DNA of 64,000 nucleotides. Source: Ruficoccus amylovorans. Its GTDB lineage: Bacteria > Verrucomicrobiota > Verrucomicrobiia > Opitutales > Cerasicoccaceae. Made by a program: the position numbers and the translations under genes. The notes below the pieces were generated by a model. It was not told the DNA's origin and made no database searches. It saw nothing but the letters and a program-made list of their open reading frames with translations. Numbering within the stretch: position 1 is the stretch's first letter; each line of letters begins with the position of its first letter. Location: positions 62,001 to 126,000 of the forward strand of contig NZ_JACHVB010000052.1 in NCBI RefSeq assembly GCF_014230085.1, in the 5' to 3' direction. Positions 17,329 to 25,052 of the stretch are shown here, in pieces.

Positions 17329-18165
17329 ATGCGCCTACACCTCGAAGACAACTCGGAGGACGTCATTGGCAAGGCACAAAGCGGTCTTGGTCTCACGGAC
17401 GAACAGCTAGCCGAAAAATCCGGCTTGGGCAAGGAGCGTATTGACGCTTTGAAAAATGGTGAAGCCGATGAAGACGCCCTGAGGGCCGTCGCCCCCGTGC
17501 TGCACCTCAACGCCAACGCCCTGATCGATCTGGCGCAGGGCAAATACCAGCCCGCCGACGTCGAACTGGAGGGGCTGCTGGCCTTCTCGACTCCCTACCC
17601 CGAGGGCTACGAAGGGATGCGCGTCAACGCCTACCTCGCCTACGATCCGCAATCCCGCGACGCCGTGGTCTTCGACAGCGGGGCCGACGCCTCCCCCATT
17701 CTGGAGGCCGTCCGCGAGCACGGCCTGTCCGTCAAGCTGATCCTCCTCACGCACGCGCATGGGGATCACATCAAGGCCCTGCCCCGCCTGCAAAAAGAAA
17801 CCGGCAACCCGCCGACCTACATTTCGTGCAACGAACCCTCGGTCAAAGGTGCCCAGTCAATTGAGGAAGGGGCCAGCTTCAACCTGTCGTCCCTTTCCAT
17901 TCTTGCGCTGAATACCTCCGGCCACTCCCCCGGCGGCATGACTTTTGTCGTCCAGGGCTTGAAAAAGACTGTCGCCATCGTCGGCGACTCGCTCTTCGCC
18001 GGTTCGGCCGGTGGCGCAGCCAACGCCTGGGAGCAGGCTCTGCGCAACAACCACGAAAAGATTCTCACCCTGCCGCCGGAGACTATCCTCTGCCCCGGCC
18101 ACGGCCCCATGACCACCGTAGCCGAGGAGCGCGTGCACAACCCGTTCTTCGCCCCCGCACAGTGA
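17329..18165 (+). CDS. Metallo-beta-lactamase-fold hydrolase with N-terminal HTH-like segment
   Basis: A 278-residue protein. Residues ~12-70 (GLTDEQLAEKSGLGKERIDA, then NGEADEDALRAVAPVLHL) resemble an XRE-type helix-turn-helix. Residues ~82-275 form a metallo-beta-lactamase domain with the THAHGDH zinc motif (H142, H144, D146, H147), a later GHSPGG histidine, the IVGDSLF Asp and the terminal PGHGP histidine. This is the glyoxalase II/hydroxyacylglutathione hydrolase type of MBL fold. The ATG at 17329 is chosen over a GTG six bases upstream. The HTH-MBL fusion suggests either a DNA-bound enzyme or an oligomerisation helix bundle. Substrate is unknown. Confidence 0.8.
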   Translation: MRLHLEDNSEDVIGKAQSGLGLTDEQLAEKSGLGKERIDALKNGEADEDALRAVAPVLHLNANALIDLAQGKYQPADVELEGLLAFSTPYPEGYEGMRVNAYLAYDPQSRDAVVFDSGADASPILEAVREHGLSVKLILLTHAHGDHIKALPRLQKETGNPPTYISCNEPSVKGAQSIEEGASFNLSSLSILALNTSGHSPGGMTFVVQGLKKTVAIVGDSLFAGSAGGAANAWEQALRNNHEKILTLPPETILCPGHGPMTTVAEERVHNPFFAPAQ

Positions 18166-18295
18166 AGCAGCCGGATTGAACCGGACGCTCCTTCTCCGAC
18201 GGCGAAACACCGACCGCCACTGAACCCTTTTCCCGATACAGCCGCTTTTGTGAGCCATACGGTTGCGCTCCGGCGTTATAGTTGTACTCCTGATT

Positions 18296-19519
18296 ATGCC
18301 TAGAAAAAAGACCCGTAATACCAAACCGTCCGTCGCCTTCGTTGGCGTCGGGCGCATGGGCGCCAACATGGCGCGACGACTGGCCGACTGCGGCTACACC
18401 GTGAACGCCGTTTACGATGTCAACCGCTCCGGCGCCGAGGCCCTCGCCGCCGAACTCGGCTGCGCCGCCCCCCGGAAGCTGAGCGAAGTCACCGCCTCTG
18501 CCGACATCATCGTGACCGTCGTCACCAACGATGCCGCCATGCGGAAGATCTTCACCGCCAAGCGCGACAACCTGCTCGAAAAAGCCGCGGGAAAGATTTT
18601 TATCAACTGCGCCACGGTCACACCCGACCTTCACCGCCAGATCCACACACTCGCACGCCGCCGCCGGGCCAACTCGCTGGAGGGCTGCATGGCCTCGTCG
18701 ATCACCCAGGCGCGCGATGGCACGCTCTACCTCATGATCGGTGGCGAAAAGAAGATTTTTTCCAAAGTCGAACCCCTGCTCGCCGATCTGAGCAAGGAAC
18801 TCATCTATGTCGGCGCGGCAGGCAAGGCCGCCGAAGTCAAGGCCTTGGTCAACATGGTCATGAACATCAACACCGCCGGCCTGGCCGAAGGTCTCGGCCT
18901 GGGCAAGGCGCTCGGCCTCGACCTCAAGGTGCTCTGCCAGGTCTTCTCGCAGACCGGCGCGAACAGCCGCGTGCTTGAGACCGACGCTGAGGACATGATC
19001 AAGCGCGACCACGACTGCTTCTTCTCAGCCGCGCATGCGGCCAAGGACTCCGGCATCGCGCTCAAGCTCGGAAGCAAAAAACGTCTCAAACTCCCCGTCG
19101 CCACCGCCACCAAGGCGCAATACGACCTCATGGTGAAAAACGGCCTGGGTGAGCTGGACAAATCCGGCGTAGCCGAGCTCACCTTCCCCGGTCGCCAGGG
19201 CGCGAAAAAGAAAACCGTCCGCAAGGCCGCCAAAAAGACCGCTCGCAAGGCAGTAGCCAAGAAGGCCGCCAAGCGTACCGCCAGAAAAGCGACGACCGAT
19301 AAAACCGCCGCCAAGAAGGCCGTGAGCAAAAAGACTGCGACCAAGAAAACAGCCCGCAAGGCGGCGAAGAAAACCGTCGCAAAAAAAGCCACTAAGCGTG
19401 TGGCCAAGAAGGCAACGGCCCGCAAAGTCGCCCGCAAGGCAGCCGTAAAAAAAACGACCGCGAAAAAAGTCGCCCGTAAGACAACCAGAAAGGCGACCAA
19501 ACGCACCCGCAAGGGCTGA
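18296..19519 (+). CDS. Beta-hydroxyacid dehydrogenase fused to a histone-like basic tail
   Basis: A 407-residue protein in two parts. Residues 10-300 are a 6-phosphogluconate/3-hydroxyisobutyrate dehydrogenase-type enzyme: VAFVGVGRMGANMARRLA (dinucleotide fold), DGTLYLMIGG, and GAAGKAAEVKALVN with the catalytic Lys (K182) and Asn (N186) present. Residues 303-407 are a low-complexity Lys/Ala/Thr/Arg tail of repeated KKTARKA- and AKKA-type units, just like histone H1/HctB-type DNA-binding proteins. The start is the ATG at 18296. The TTG start at 18263 adds an unlikely hydrophobic stretch. The substrate-binding block reads GCMASSITQARDG rather than the usual S-G-G. A rho-independent terminator follows. 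The enzyme may be tethered to the nucleoid. Confidence 0.88.
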   Translation: MPRKKTRNTKPSVAFVGVGRMGANMARRLADCGYTVNAVYDVNRSGAEALAAELGCAAPRKLSEVTASADIIVTVVTNDAAMRKIFTAKRDNLLEKAAGKIFINCATVTPDLHRQIHTLARRRRANSLEGCMASSITQARDGTLYLMIGGEKKIFSKVEPLLADLSKELIYVGAAGKAAEVKALVNMVMNINTAGLAEGLGLGKALGLDLKVLCQVFSQTGANSRVLETDAEDMIKRDHDCFFSAAHAAKDSGIALKLGSKKRLKLPVATATKAQYDLMVKNGLGELDKSGVAELTFPGRQGAKKKTVRKAAKKTARKAVAKKAAKRTARKATTDKTAAKKAVSKKTATKKTARKAAKKTVAKKATKRVAKKATARKVARKAAVKKTTAKKVARKTTRKATKRTRKG

Positions 19520-19547
19520 GGACGGAACTCAAGCCCCATTCATTTAC

Positions 19548-19583
19548 CAGGCCGGCGGAAATTATCCGTCGGCCTGTTTTTTT
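19548..19583 (+). terminator. Rho-independent terminator after the dehydrogenase-histone fusion
   Basis: CAGGCCGGCGGA at 19548-19559 pairs (with one G-T) with TCCGTCGGCCTG at 19565-19576 and is followed by seven T residues. Confidence 0.9.
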
Positions 19584-19647
19584 GTGTCAGAGCCGACGCC
19601 TCGAAAACGTTGCTCCCCTTCGCGTAACCTCGCGGGAAAGCCCCCGG

Positions 19648-20481
19648 TCAGGAGATTTCGATCACAAGCGCGGTCAGGTTGTCGCGTCCGGAGTTGAACA
19701 TCGCCTCGTCGATCAGGCGGCGGGAGATGCTCCGCTCGTCCTTGGCCGAGCGCTCGAACACGCTCTGAATGCCACGTGTAGACAGCCCGTCGGTGATCCC
19801 GTCGGTGGTCAGGACAAAGCGGTCGCCCGGTTCGTATTCGACGGAGCCGATCTGCGGATCAATGTTGCCGACGTTTCCGCCGAGCACTTGTTGCAGCCCG
19901 CTCTTGGCCGGGTGGAAGCGGGCCTGCGACTCGGTAATCTGCCCGGTGCGCACCAGCCAGCCCACGTGCGTGTGGTCGTGGCTGATCTGCCGAAGCTCCC
20001 CCCCGCCGGGCCAGTAGTAGATACGGCTGTCGCCGATGTGGGCGAAGTTCATTTTCCCGGGAGCGAACCAGCACAGGCTCAGCGTCGCCCCCATGCCGCT
20101 GCACTCGGGGTAGGAGTGGCTCATACGGCTCATCTCGGTGTGAATTTCCTCAAAAAGGTGCTCCAGCCACTCTCCTGCCCCGCGGCGCATTCCCATCGCC
20201 CCGAGCCAGAAACTGCGCGGAAGCGTATGCGAGATGCGGTCGATGGCGATGCGGCTGGCGTATTCCCCGGCATTGGCCCCGCCCATGCCGTCGCTGACCG
20301 CGAAAATAAAGTCGCTGCCCTCCATCGGGGAAGTGCCGTCCTTGCCCAGCAGGCGCATTTCCTCTGCATCGACGGTCAGGGCCAGGAATGCGTCCTCGTT
20401 GTTTTTGCGGAACCGGCCCGGATGGGTCATGCCGGACCAGGTGACTTTTATTGGTGGCGCGGGATCGTCGTTCTCGCTCAT
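19648..20481 (-). CDS. PP2C-family serine/threonine phosphatase
   Basis: A 277-residue PPM/PP2C phosphatase. The ordered motifs are NNEDAF (metal), AVSDGMGGANAGEYAS (two metal Asp/Gly), GMGATLSL, HIGDSRIYYW, LTTDGITDGL and GRDNLTALV with the final metal Asp-Asn. All Mn/Mg-binding aspartates appear intact, so it should dephosphorylate Ser/Thr residues in the cytoplasm. The gene ends at 19648 (ISSE-like tail LVIEIS). It starts only 9 bases after the kinase-like gene at 20491-20943, so the two form a kinase/phosphatase operon transcribed divergently from glnII. Confidence 0.92.
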   Translation of the reverse strand: MSENDDPAPPIKVTWSGMTHPGRFRKNNEDAFLALTVDAEEMRLLGKDGTSPMEGSDFIFAVSDGMGGANAGEYASRIAIDRISHTLPRSFWLGAMGMRRGAGEWLEHLFEEIHTEMSRMSHSYPECSGMGATLSLCWFAPGKMNFAHIGDSRIYYWPGGGELRQISHDHTHVGWLVRTGQITESQARFHPAKSGLQQVLGGNVGNIDPQIGSVEYEPGDRFVLTTDGITDGLSTRGIQSVFERSAKDERSISRRLIDEAMFNSGRDNLTALVIEIS

Positions 20482-20490
20482 GAATCAATC

Positions 20491-20943
20491 TTATTGCTTG
20501 TTTTCCCAGCCCGTCTCGCGGCGGTTTTCCTCGATTTCGCCCAGGGTCAGCCCCTCGCCGGTCTCCAGAATTGTGGCGAATTCGAAATCAATGACATTGA
20601 ACCGGCCCGTCCAATCGTTATACGTGATGTTCCGGGGGAACGCGTCGTCGTGACGGACGCCGTATTTCTCCTCCAGTTCCTTGAACAGAGCGTCGGCCTT
20701 ATCCCGACCGATCTTGTCCACGACTTTCCCGCAGTTGGTGGTGACGATGTAGCCGTCTCCCTCCTCCGGGTCGGCGTGAAGCAGTTTCGGGACAAAATCA
20801 CAGCCTTTTTCCTCCAGATAACGCAGGACGCGAACCTCATTTTCGAACCGTTGGCGGGCCATCGGACCACGATAACGCTTGTGAACTTTCCCATCCCATG
20901 CGATTCTGACGCTCGCCTGCTTCGTATCCTTAATATCGTGCAT
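20491..20943 (-). CDS. Compact protein-kinase-like protein
   Basis: A 150-residue protein, far shorter than usual kinases. It retains kinase-like residues: a Lys in VHKRY (K22), Glu in RFENEVRVL, a catalytic-loop block HDDAFPRN (H98, D100, N105) and a metal-binding IDFEF (D119) in place of DFG. This matches the minimal lipopolysaccharide-kinase/RIO/ABC1-like fold (the N-lobe is reduced to about 45 residues). The start is the ATG at 20941-20943. The longer frame to 21075 overlaps glnII and its promoter. It is 9 bases upstream of the PP2C phosphatase, so a reversible-phosphorylation pair is likely. The substrate is unknown, and catalytic activity is unproven. Confidence 0.7.
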   Translation of the reverse strand: MHDIKDTKQASVRIAWDGKVHKRYRGPMARQRFENEVRVLRYLEEKGCDFVPKLLHADPEEGDGYIVTTNCGKVVDKIGRDKADALFKELEEKYGVRHDDAFPRNITYNDWTGRFNVIDFEFATILETGEGLTLGEIEENRRETGWENKQ

Positions 20944-20968
20944 GAAATTTTTTACCAAATTGACAAAC

Positions 20969-20984
20969 TGGCACCGCTTCTGCT
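20969..20984 (+). promoter_or_regulatory. Predicted sigma-54 promoter of glnII
   Basis: TGGCAC at 20969-20974 and CTGCT at 20980-20984 give the diagnostic GG-N10-GC spacing of a -24/-12 sigma-54 promoter. Transcription would begin near 20995, about 75 bases ahead of glnII. A sigma-70-like TTGACA at 20960-20965 overlaps it. Confidence 0.75.
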
Positions 20985-21068
20985 GAAAAGAATTCTGACC
21001 CTGACTTATCAGAGAAAGGGGCGGCAAGGCTGTCCCGGTCAACAACTGCTTCGAACACATAACAACCC

Positions 21069-22082
21069 ATGACAAAATACAAGCTAGAATACATTTGGCT
21101 CGACGGCTACCAGCCCGTGCCGAATCTCCGTGGAAAGACTCGCATTGCCAGCGAAGCGCCCAAGAGCGTTGAAGACTGCCCTGAGTGGGGTTTTGACGGA
21201 AGTTCGACGCAGCAGGCCGAAGGGCACAGCTCCGACTGTATCCTCAAGCCGGTCGCCCTCTATCCCGATGCCGGCCGTCCCAACGGCTTCATCGTGATGT
21301 GCGAAGTCATGCTCCCGGACGGCACCCCGCATCCCTCCAACATGCGCGCCACCATCATCGACGATGAAAACGCATGGTTCGGTCTTGAGCAGGAGTACTT
21401 CCTTTTCCGCGACGGTCGCCCTCTGGGCTGGCCCAAGGACGGTGGTTTCCCGAGCCCGCAGGGCCCGTACTACACCGGCGTCGGCTACCAGAATGTCGGT
21501 GACATCGCCCGTAAAATCGTGGACGAACACCTCGACCTCTGCCTCGCCGCCGGTATCAACCACGAAGGCATCAACGCTGAAGTGGCCAAGGGCCAGTGGG
21601 AATTCCAGGTCTTCGCCAAGGGCTCCAAGAAGTGCGCTGACGACATCTGGGTCGCCCGCTACCTGCTCTCCCGCCTGTGCGAAAAGTACTGCATCGACGT
21701 GGAATGGCACTGCAAGCCCTTCAAGGGCGACTGGAACGGCTCCGGCATGCACTGCAACTTCTCGACCGAGTACCTGCGCACCGTCGGCGGCAAGGAATAC
21801 TTCCTCAAGCTCATGGACGCCTTCGAGAAGAACAAGGACGAGCACATCGCCGCTTACGGCCCGGACAACCACCTGCGTCTGACCGGCCTGCACGAAACCC
21901 AGTCGATCGACAAGTTCTCCTGGGGTGTGGCCGACCGTGGCGCTTCCATCCGCGTCCCCCACAGCTTCGTCAAGAACGACTACAAAGGCTACCTGGAAGA
22001 CCGTCGTCCGAACTCGCAGGGCGATCCCTACCGGATCTGCTCCCGCGTGCTTCAGACCATCGCGGAAGTCCCCACCGAGTAA
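21069..22082 (+). CDS. glnII: Type II (eukaryote-like) glutamine synthetase
   Basis: A 337-residue glutamine synthetase, the short GSII form rather than the ~470-residue GSI. Diagnostic blocks are WGFDGSSTQQAEGHSSDC near the N-terminus, NAWFGLEQEYFLF, GVGYQNVGDIARKIVDEHL, NHEGINAEVAKGQWEFQV, GSGMHCNFS, GPDNHLRLTGLHET and RGASIRVPHSF, including metal-binding Glu/His and ammonium-site residues. It makes glutamine from glutamate, ammonia and ATP in the cytoplasm. Expression is probably nitrogen-responsive through the sigma-54 site at 20969-20984. A strong terminator follows at 22138. Confidence 0.96.
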   Translation: MTKYKLEYIWLDGYQPVPNLRGKTRIASEAPKSVEDCPEWGFDGSSTQQAEGHSSDCILKPVALYPDAGRPNGFIVMCEVMLPDGTPHPSNMRATIIDDENAWFGLEQEYFLFRDGRPLGWPKDGGFPSPQGPYYTGVGYQNVGDIARKIVDEHLDLCLAAGINHEGINAEVAKGQWEFQVFAKGSKKCADDIWVARYLLSRLCEKYCIDVEWHCKPFKGDWNGSGMHCNFSTEYLRTVGGKEYFLKLMDAFEKNKDEHIAAYGPDNHLRLTGLHETQSIDKFSWGVADRGASIRVPHSFVKNDYKGYLEDRRPNSQGDPYRICSRVLQTIAEVPTE

Positions 22083-22137
22083 CCCTCGGTCCGGCACGAA
22101 ACAGCCGCCTGGCGGCCGTTTATTCCCTTCCTTTCCA

Positions 22138-22168
22138 ACGGCGCTCCCACCCGGAGCGCCGTTTTTTT
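22138..22168 (+). terminator. Rho-independent terminator of glnII
   Basis: ACGGCGCTCC at 22138-22147 pairs perfectly with GGAGCGCCGT at 22153-22162, followed by T residues to 22168. Confidence 0.92.
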
Positions 22169-22700
22169 TATGGCCGCAACCCCCAACGCCCCTGCCATCC
22201 TCCACCCGCCTCAAGCAGAGTCATCAGTCGGCTTGATCGACAAAGCCCGATCGGATTCTTTTTCAACAGGAAAGCCGGTAAGAACTAAAGCCTCCTGCTG
22301 GCAGCTTTTTTCGTCCTCGTCCTGCCCGCCCTTCCTCGAAAATGCTTGATTTCCGGAAGACGGATGAAAGGCATAAGCCTTTCCACAACAGTATTTTTTG
22401 AAAAAAGGAAGCGCCGGACACCCCTGTCCGGCGCTTTTTGCTTACTAGCTCAATGATAACCGCCATCCCCTTACGAGGATGGCGGCATCTGTTTCTACCC
22501 CAAAACGTTCCGGATAGGCCGGAACTCCTTGCTAAAAATGCTGTTCTGGAAGGATTTGACGTGAACGTGCGGCGAAAGTTCCACTAAAAAAAAGTTTTTT
22601 CTAAAAACGTAAAAACTATCATTTGCAAAATGAACTCTAGCCTCCCGTACCAGGATTACACCCAGGGCACTGACCTCAGCCGGTACCTTAGTAGTATCAC
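22169..22700. other. Long intergenic region, no convincing gene
   Basis: Between the glnII terminator and the prepilin gene there is no credible protein gene. The stretch holds an AACAGGAAAGCCGG motif (22266-22279) related to the palindromic repeats at 37.8 and 59.3 kb, a bidirectional terminator-like hairpin at 22410-22435, a hairpin CCGCCATCC/GGATGGCGG at 22460-22485 and an AT-rich tract at 22585-22630. A 24-codon frame (22630-22704, + strand) is too short to trust. Confidence 0.6.
22410..22440. terminator. Terminator-like hairpin, possibly bidirectional
   Basis: AGCGCCGGACA at 22410-22420 pairs with TGTCCGGCGCT at 22425-22435, followed by TTTTT on the + strand and preceded by AAAAAA, so it could act on either strand. 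No + strand gene lies just upstream. On the minus strand it would terminate the prepilin transcript about 260 bases after its stop. Confidence 0.75.
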
Positions 22701-23573
22701 CTAGTTTTGCTTAAAATCGGCAAAATTCGGGTCATTGGCGATAATCGCCTGATTAGACCAGTGACGCATGTCGCGCAGCTCATCCTCGCCCATCATCCGC
22801 ACGCTTCCGTCCAGCATGGCGACCACGGCCTCGTTGTTATGGCGCAGGTGAACGTGCCCCATGCTGGAGGGGATGCTTTCGGTATAGCTTCCCCAGCGCA
22901 TACCATCAGGGGAAATCGGGGGAACCGCGCTGTAGAAGCCGACATCTTCCCAGCCCTCCGCGTAATCGCTGAAGGCCGAGACAAAAACGATGATGTCGCT
23001 CGGCTTGTAGGCGATGTCCGGGCGCGTCACACAGTAGTCGTAGGCATAGATCGCCTTCCGATTGCCACGGCCCTGGGTCTTCGCATCGGGGGCAAGCGTG
23101 CTGCTGCGGTAATTGCCGCCCACGAAGACGAGATTCATGGCCATCGAGGGCGTCAGGCTGAGATTGTAGTTGTCGTGACGGCTTTGCAGGTACTGGTAGT
23201 AGTCCTGGTGCTCGGAGGTAAAGAGCCCGCTGGCTCCGTCCGTCATCAGGTTGGCCAGCTTCCAGGGCCAGCGCATGGCTTCTTCTTTGTCAGCAGAGAT
23301 CGTCGCCCCACCGAAGCCCTTCAACTCCCCTTTGGGCTCCTCGCCGCTGCCCCGCATGAAGGTCCCGTTGTTGTCATTCGGGTAGAGCAGGAATGTCGAG
23401 ACCAACTGCCGGGCAGTGGCGCATTCGTTCGTTTTGGCGGCGTAGTCCTTGACCTTCACACTGACGGCGAAGGCCATGCTGCTGAGCACGCCGACCACCG
23501 CGATGGCGGTCAGAAGTTCGATAAGCGTCAGGCCACGGCGGGCCTGGTTACGCGAGTGCGTATTGTTACTCAT
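22701..23573 (-). CDS. Prepilin-type H-X9-DG protein
   Basis: A 290-residue protein with a prepilin leader: RRGLTLIELLTAIAVVGVL, cleaved after Gly with Glu5 retained, followed by a single helix. The C-terminal region contains RHNNEAVVAMLDGSVRMM, an exact H-X9-DG motif. The family belongs to the prepilin-like proteins that are greatly expanded in Planctomycetota and Verrucomicrobiota. Their partner and function are unknown. The gene is downstream of the secreted InlB-repeat protein on the same strand (21 bases apart), so the two are probably co-expressed. It ends close to an AT-rich tract. Confidence 0.85.
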   Translation of the reverse strand: MSNNTHSRNQARRGLTLIELLTAIAVVGVLSSMAFAVSVKVKDYAAKTNECATARQLVSTFLLYPNDNNGTFMRGSGEEPKGELKGFGGATISADKEEAMRWPWKLANLMTDGASGLFTSEHQDYYQYLQSRHDNYNLSLTPSMAMNLVFVGGNYRSSTLAPDAKTQGRGNRKAIYAYDYCVTRPDIAYKPSDIIVFVSAFSDYAEGWEDVGFYSAVPPISPDGMRWGSYTESIPSSMGHVHLRHNNEAVVAMLDGSVRMMGEDELRDMRHWSNQAIIANDPNFADFKQN

Positions 23574-23594
23574 GATTCGTTTGTGTTTGCTTCC

Positions 23595-24983
23595 TTAATC
23601 GAGGCTAATTTGCAGGCGCATCTGCCGGACGGTTCCTGCCGGCAAGGTGCTGAGGTCGGTCATATCGGTAACAATAACGTTCTGGGTCCCATCTTCGTTG
23701 ATGGTAGGGGAAATTTCACTGGTGGTGTAGATCTGGCCGGAGCCGTCGGTGTTGTGGTTCCACACCGTCATGTCGTTGGAGACGAGGACGGTGTACTCCA
23801 GGTCGGTCGCGACAGGCTGGCGGCGGTAGGTCAGCGTCAGGTGCTTGCCATCCTCGCTCACTCCGGCCACGGGAAGGGCTTCGGGGCTGCTCCACTCTTC
23901 CGGCAGGCCGCCAAAGGCGTACTCCAGGACATTGATCAGGCCGTTCTGGTTCGGGTCGGCATCACGCGCGCCATTGACGACTGGATTACCACCGGTAAAG
24001 GCCGGCAGGATAATGTCCGACGCCCACGCGTCATAGGTCATGGGGGCGAAAATCGCCTCGGCCGTGATGCTGCCGTCCACCGTCATGGTCAGCGTGGGAT
24101 TGGTGACATCAGCCTCGGGCACATTGCCCACCCACCGCACGAACGCCCAGCCAGGTTCGGCCACGGCTTCGAGCACAACCGTGTCGCCGTCCTCATAGGT
24201 CAGACTGGCGTAGGTCTCACCGGAGAGGTGGTGGTCAACACTACCGCGGTTACCAAAAGATGTATTAGTGGAAACAAAGAGCGCACTGGCCAACTCGGCT
24301 GAATAACCGACCCAAGTGTCAAGCGTGGCCCCCCAAAGGCTCATGCTCGTGCCAGAAGCTTCGAAAGCGATGTAATACTCGGCGACATTATAAGCGCTCA
24401 AGTCCCATTCCCAGGCCATGATCCCCTGTCCGCCACCGCCGGTGTTGGAATCTCCGCCCATCAGGAATCCAACGTGTGTGTACGGCACAGGACCAAACAG
24501 TTCACCGTTTTCGACTTCCCGGTAGTAGATCACGGCCTCCGTGGCGGGCAAACGGCCCACTGTGTTGACCTGAAAAATAACCTGGCCAGGATTGTAGGAC
24601 GGGTTGTCGTACACGACAAAGGACAGCACGCCTTCATTGCTGTAAATCCCCGGGTGCCCGGTAACCCGGACCGCATCCGTACCGATTTGTGCCAGCACCG
24701 CGTCTTCATTCGTGCTCTGCCCCCCGTCGGCAGCCGGAGTCGGCGTATTAACGTCGGAGGGCACAGGGGTTAAAAAGGGATTTTCCCATTCGGTGTAGCC
24801 ATGCTGCACCCGGTCAAATATCGCCACTTCACTGTCAGGCTCCCCTTCAAAGCCCGGCCAACAGCTATTCTGCCAGAAGAACTCGCTCAGGGCATAAGAA
24901 TCTGCCGCAGACACTCCCATCAGCGCAATCGCGACGCTCGCCAGCTTTCTTAATTGCATTTTTTTTGAAAAAATCTCTTGCAT
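23595..24983 (-). CDS. Secreted protein with InlB-type repeat domain
   Basis: A 462-residue exported protein (hydrophobic LASVAIALMGVSAADSYALS). Residues ~45-215 form a sandwich domain ending GGDSNTGGGGQGIMAWEWDL, a domain also found in the PEP-CTERM protein transcribed divergently at 25053. Then comes a ~70-residue bacterial InlB-like repeat (YEDGDTVVLEAVAEPGWAFV, W-G-plus-TMTVDGSITAEAIFAP). Residues ~320-460 are an Ig-like C-terminal region of the kind ending 'TDLEYTVLVSNDMTVWN' found in Verrucomicrobiota secreted proteins. A second start at 24959 would also give a signal peptide. Adhesion or glycan binding is inferred. It is upstream of the prepilin gene. Confidence 0.78.
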   Translation of the reverse strand: MQEIFSKKMQLRKLASVAIALMGVSAADSYALSEFFWQNSCWPGFEGEPDSEVAIFDRVQHGYTEWENPFLTPVPSDVNTPTPAADGGQSTNEDAVLAQIGTDAVRVTGHPGIYSNEGVLSFVVYDNPSYNPGQVIFQVNTVGRLPATEAVIYYREVENGELFGPVPYTHVGFLMGGDSNTGGGGQGIMAWEWDLSAYNVAEYYIAFEASGTSMSLWGATLDTWVGYSAELASALFVSTNTSFGNRGSVDHHLSGETYASLTYEDGDTVVLEAVAEPGWAFVRWVGNVPEADVTNPTLTMTVDGSITAEAIFAPMTYDAWASDIILPAFTGGNPVVNGARDADPNQNGLINVLEYAFGGLPEEWSSPEALPVAGVSEDGKHLTLTYRRQPVATDLEYTVLVSNDMTVWNHNTDGSGQIYTTSEISPTINEDGTQNVIVTDMTDLSTLPAGTVRQMRLQISLD

Positions 24984-25052
24984 TTGAAACTCAGTCTCAG
25001 TTTTATGCGTCTATTGTTATCGAGTCTCATTACCACAGTCAATAAAGAACCT

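Noticed and set aside
19200-19519. Lys/Ala-rich repeats considered as a DNA tandem repeat or CRISPR-like array
   Set aside because: They are codon-level repeats of a protein tail, without fixed repeat/spacer units.
22630-22704. A 24-codon frame before the prepilin gene end
   Set aside because: Too short, with no Shine-Dalgarno and no similarity to a known leader peptide.
22707-24302. A 531-codon open frame on the + strand opposite the prepilin and InlB-repeat genes
   Set aside because: It spans two real minus-strand genes and the gap between them, and shows no domain.
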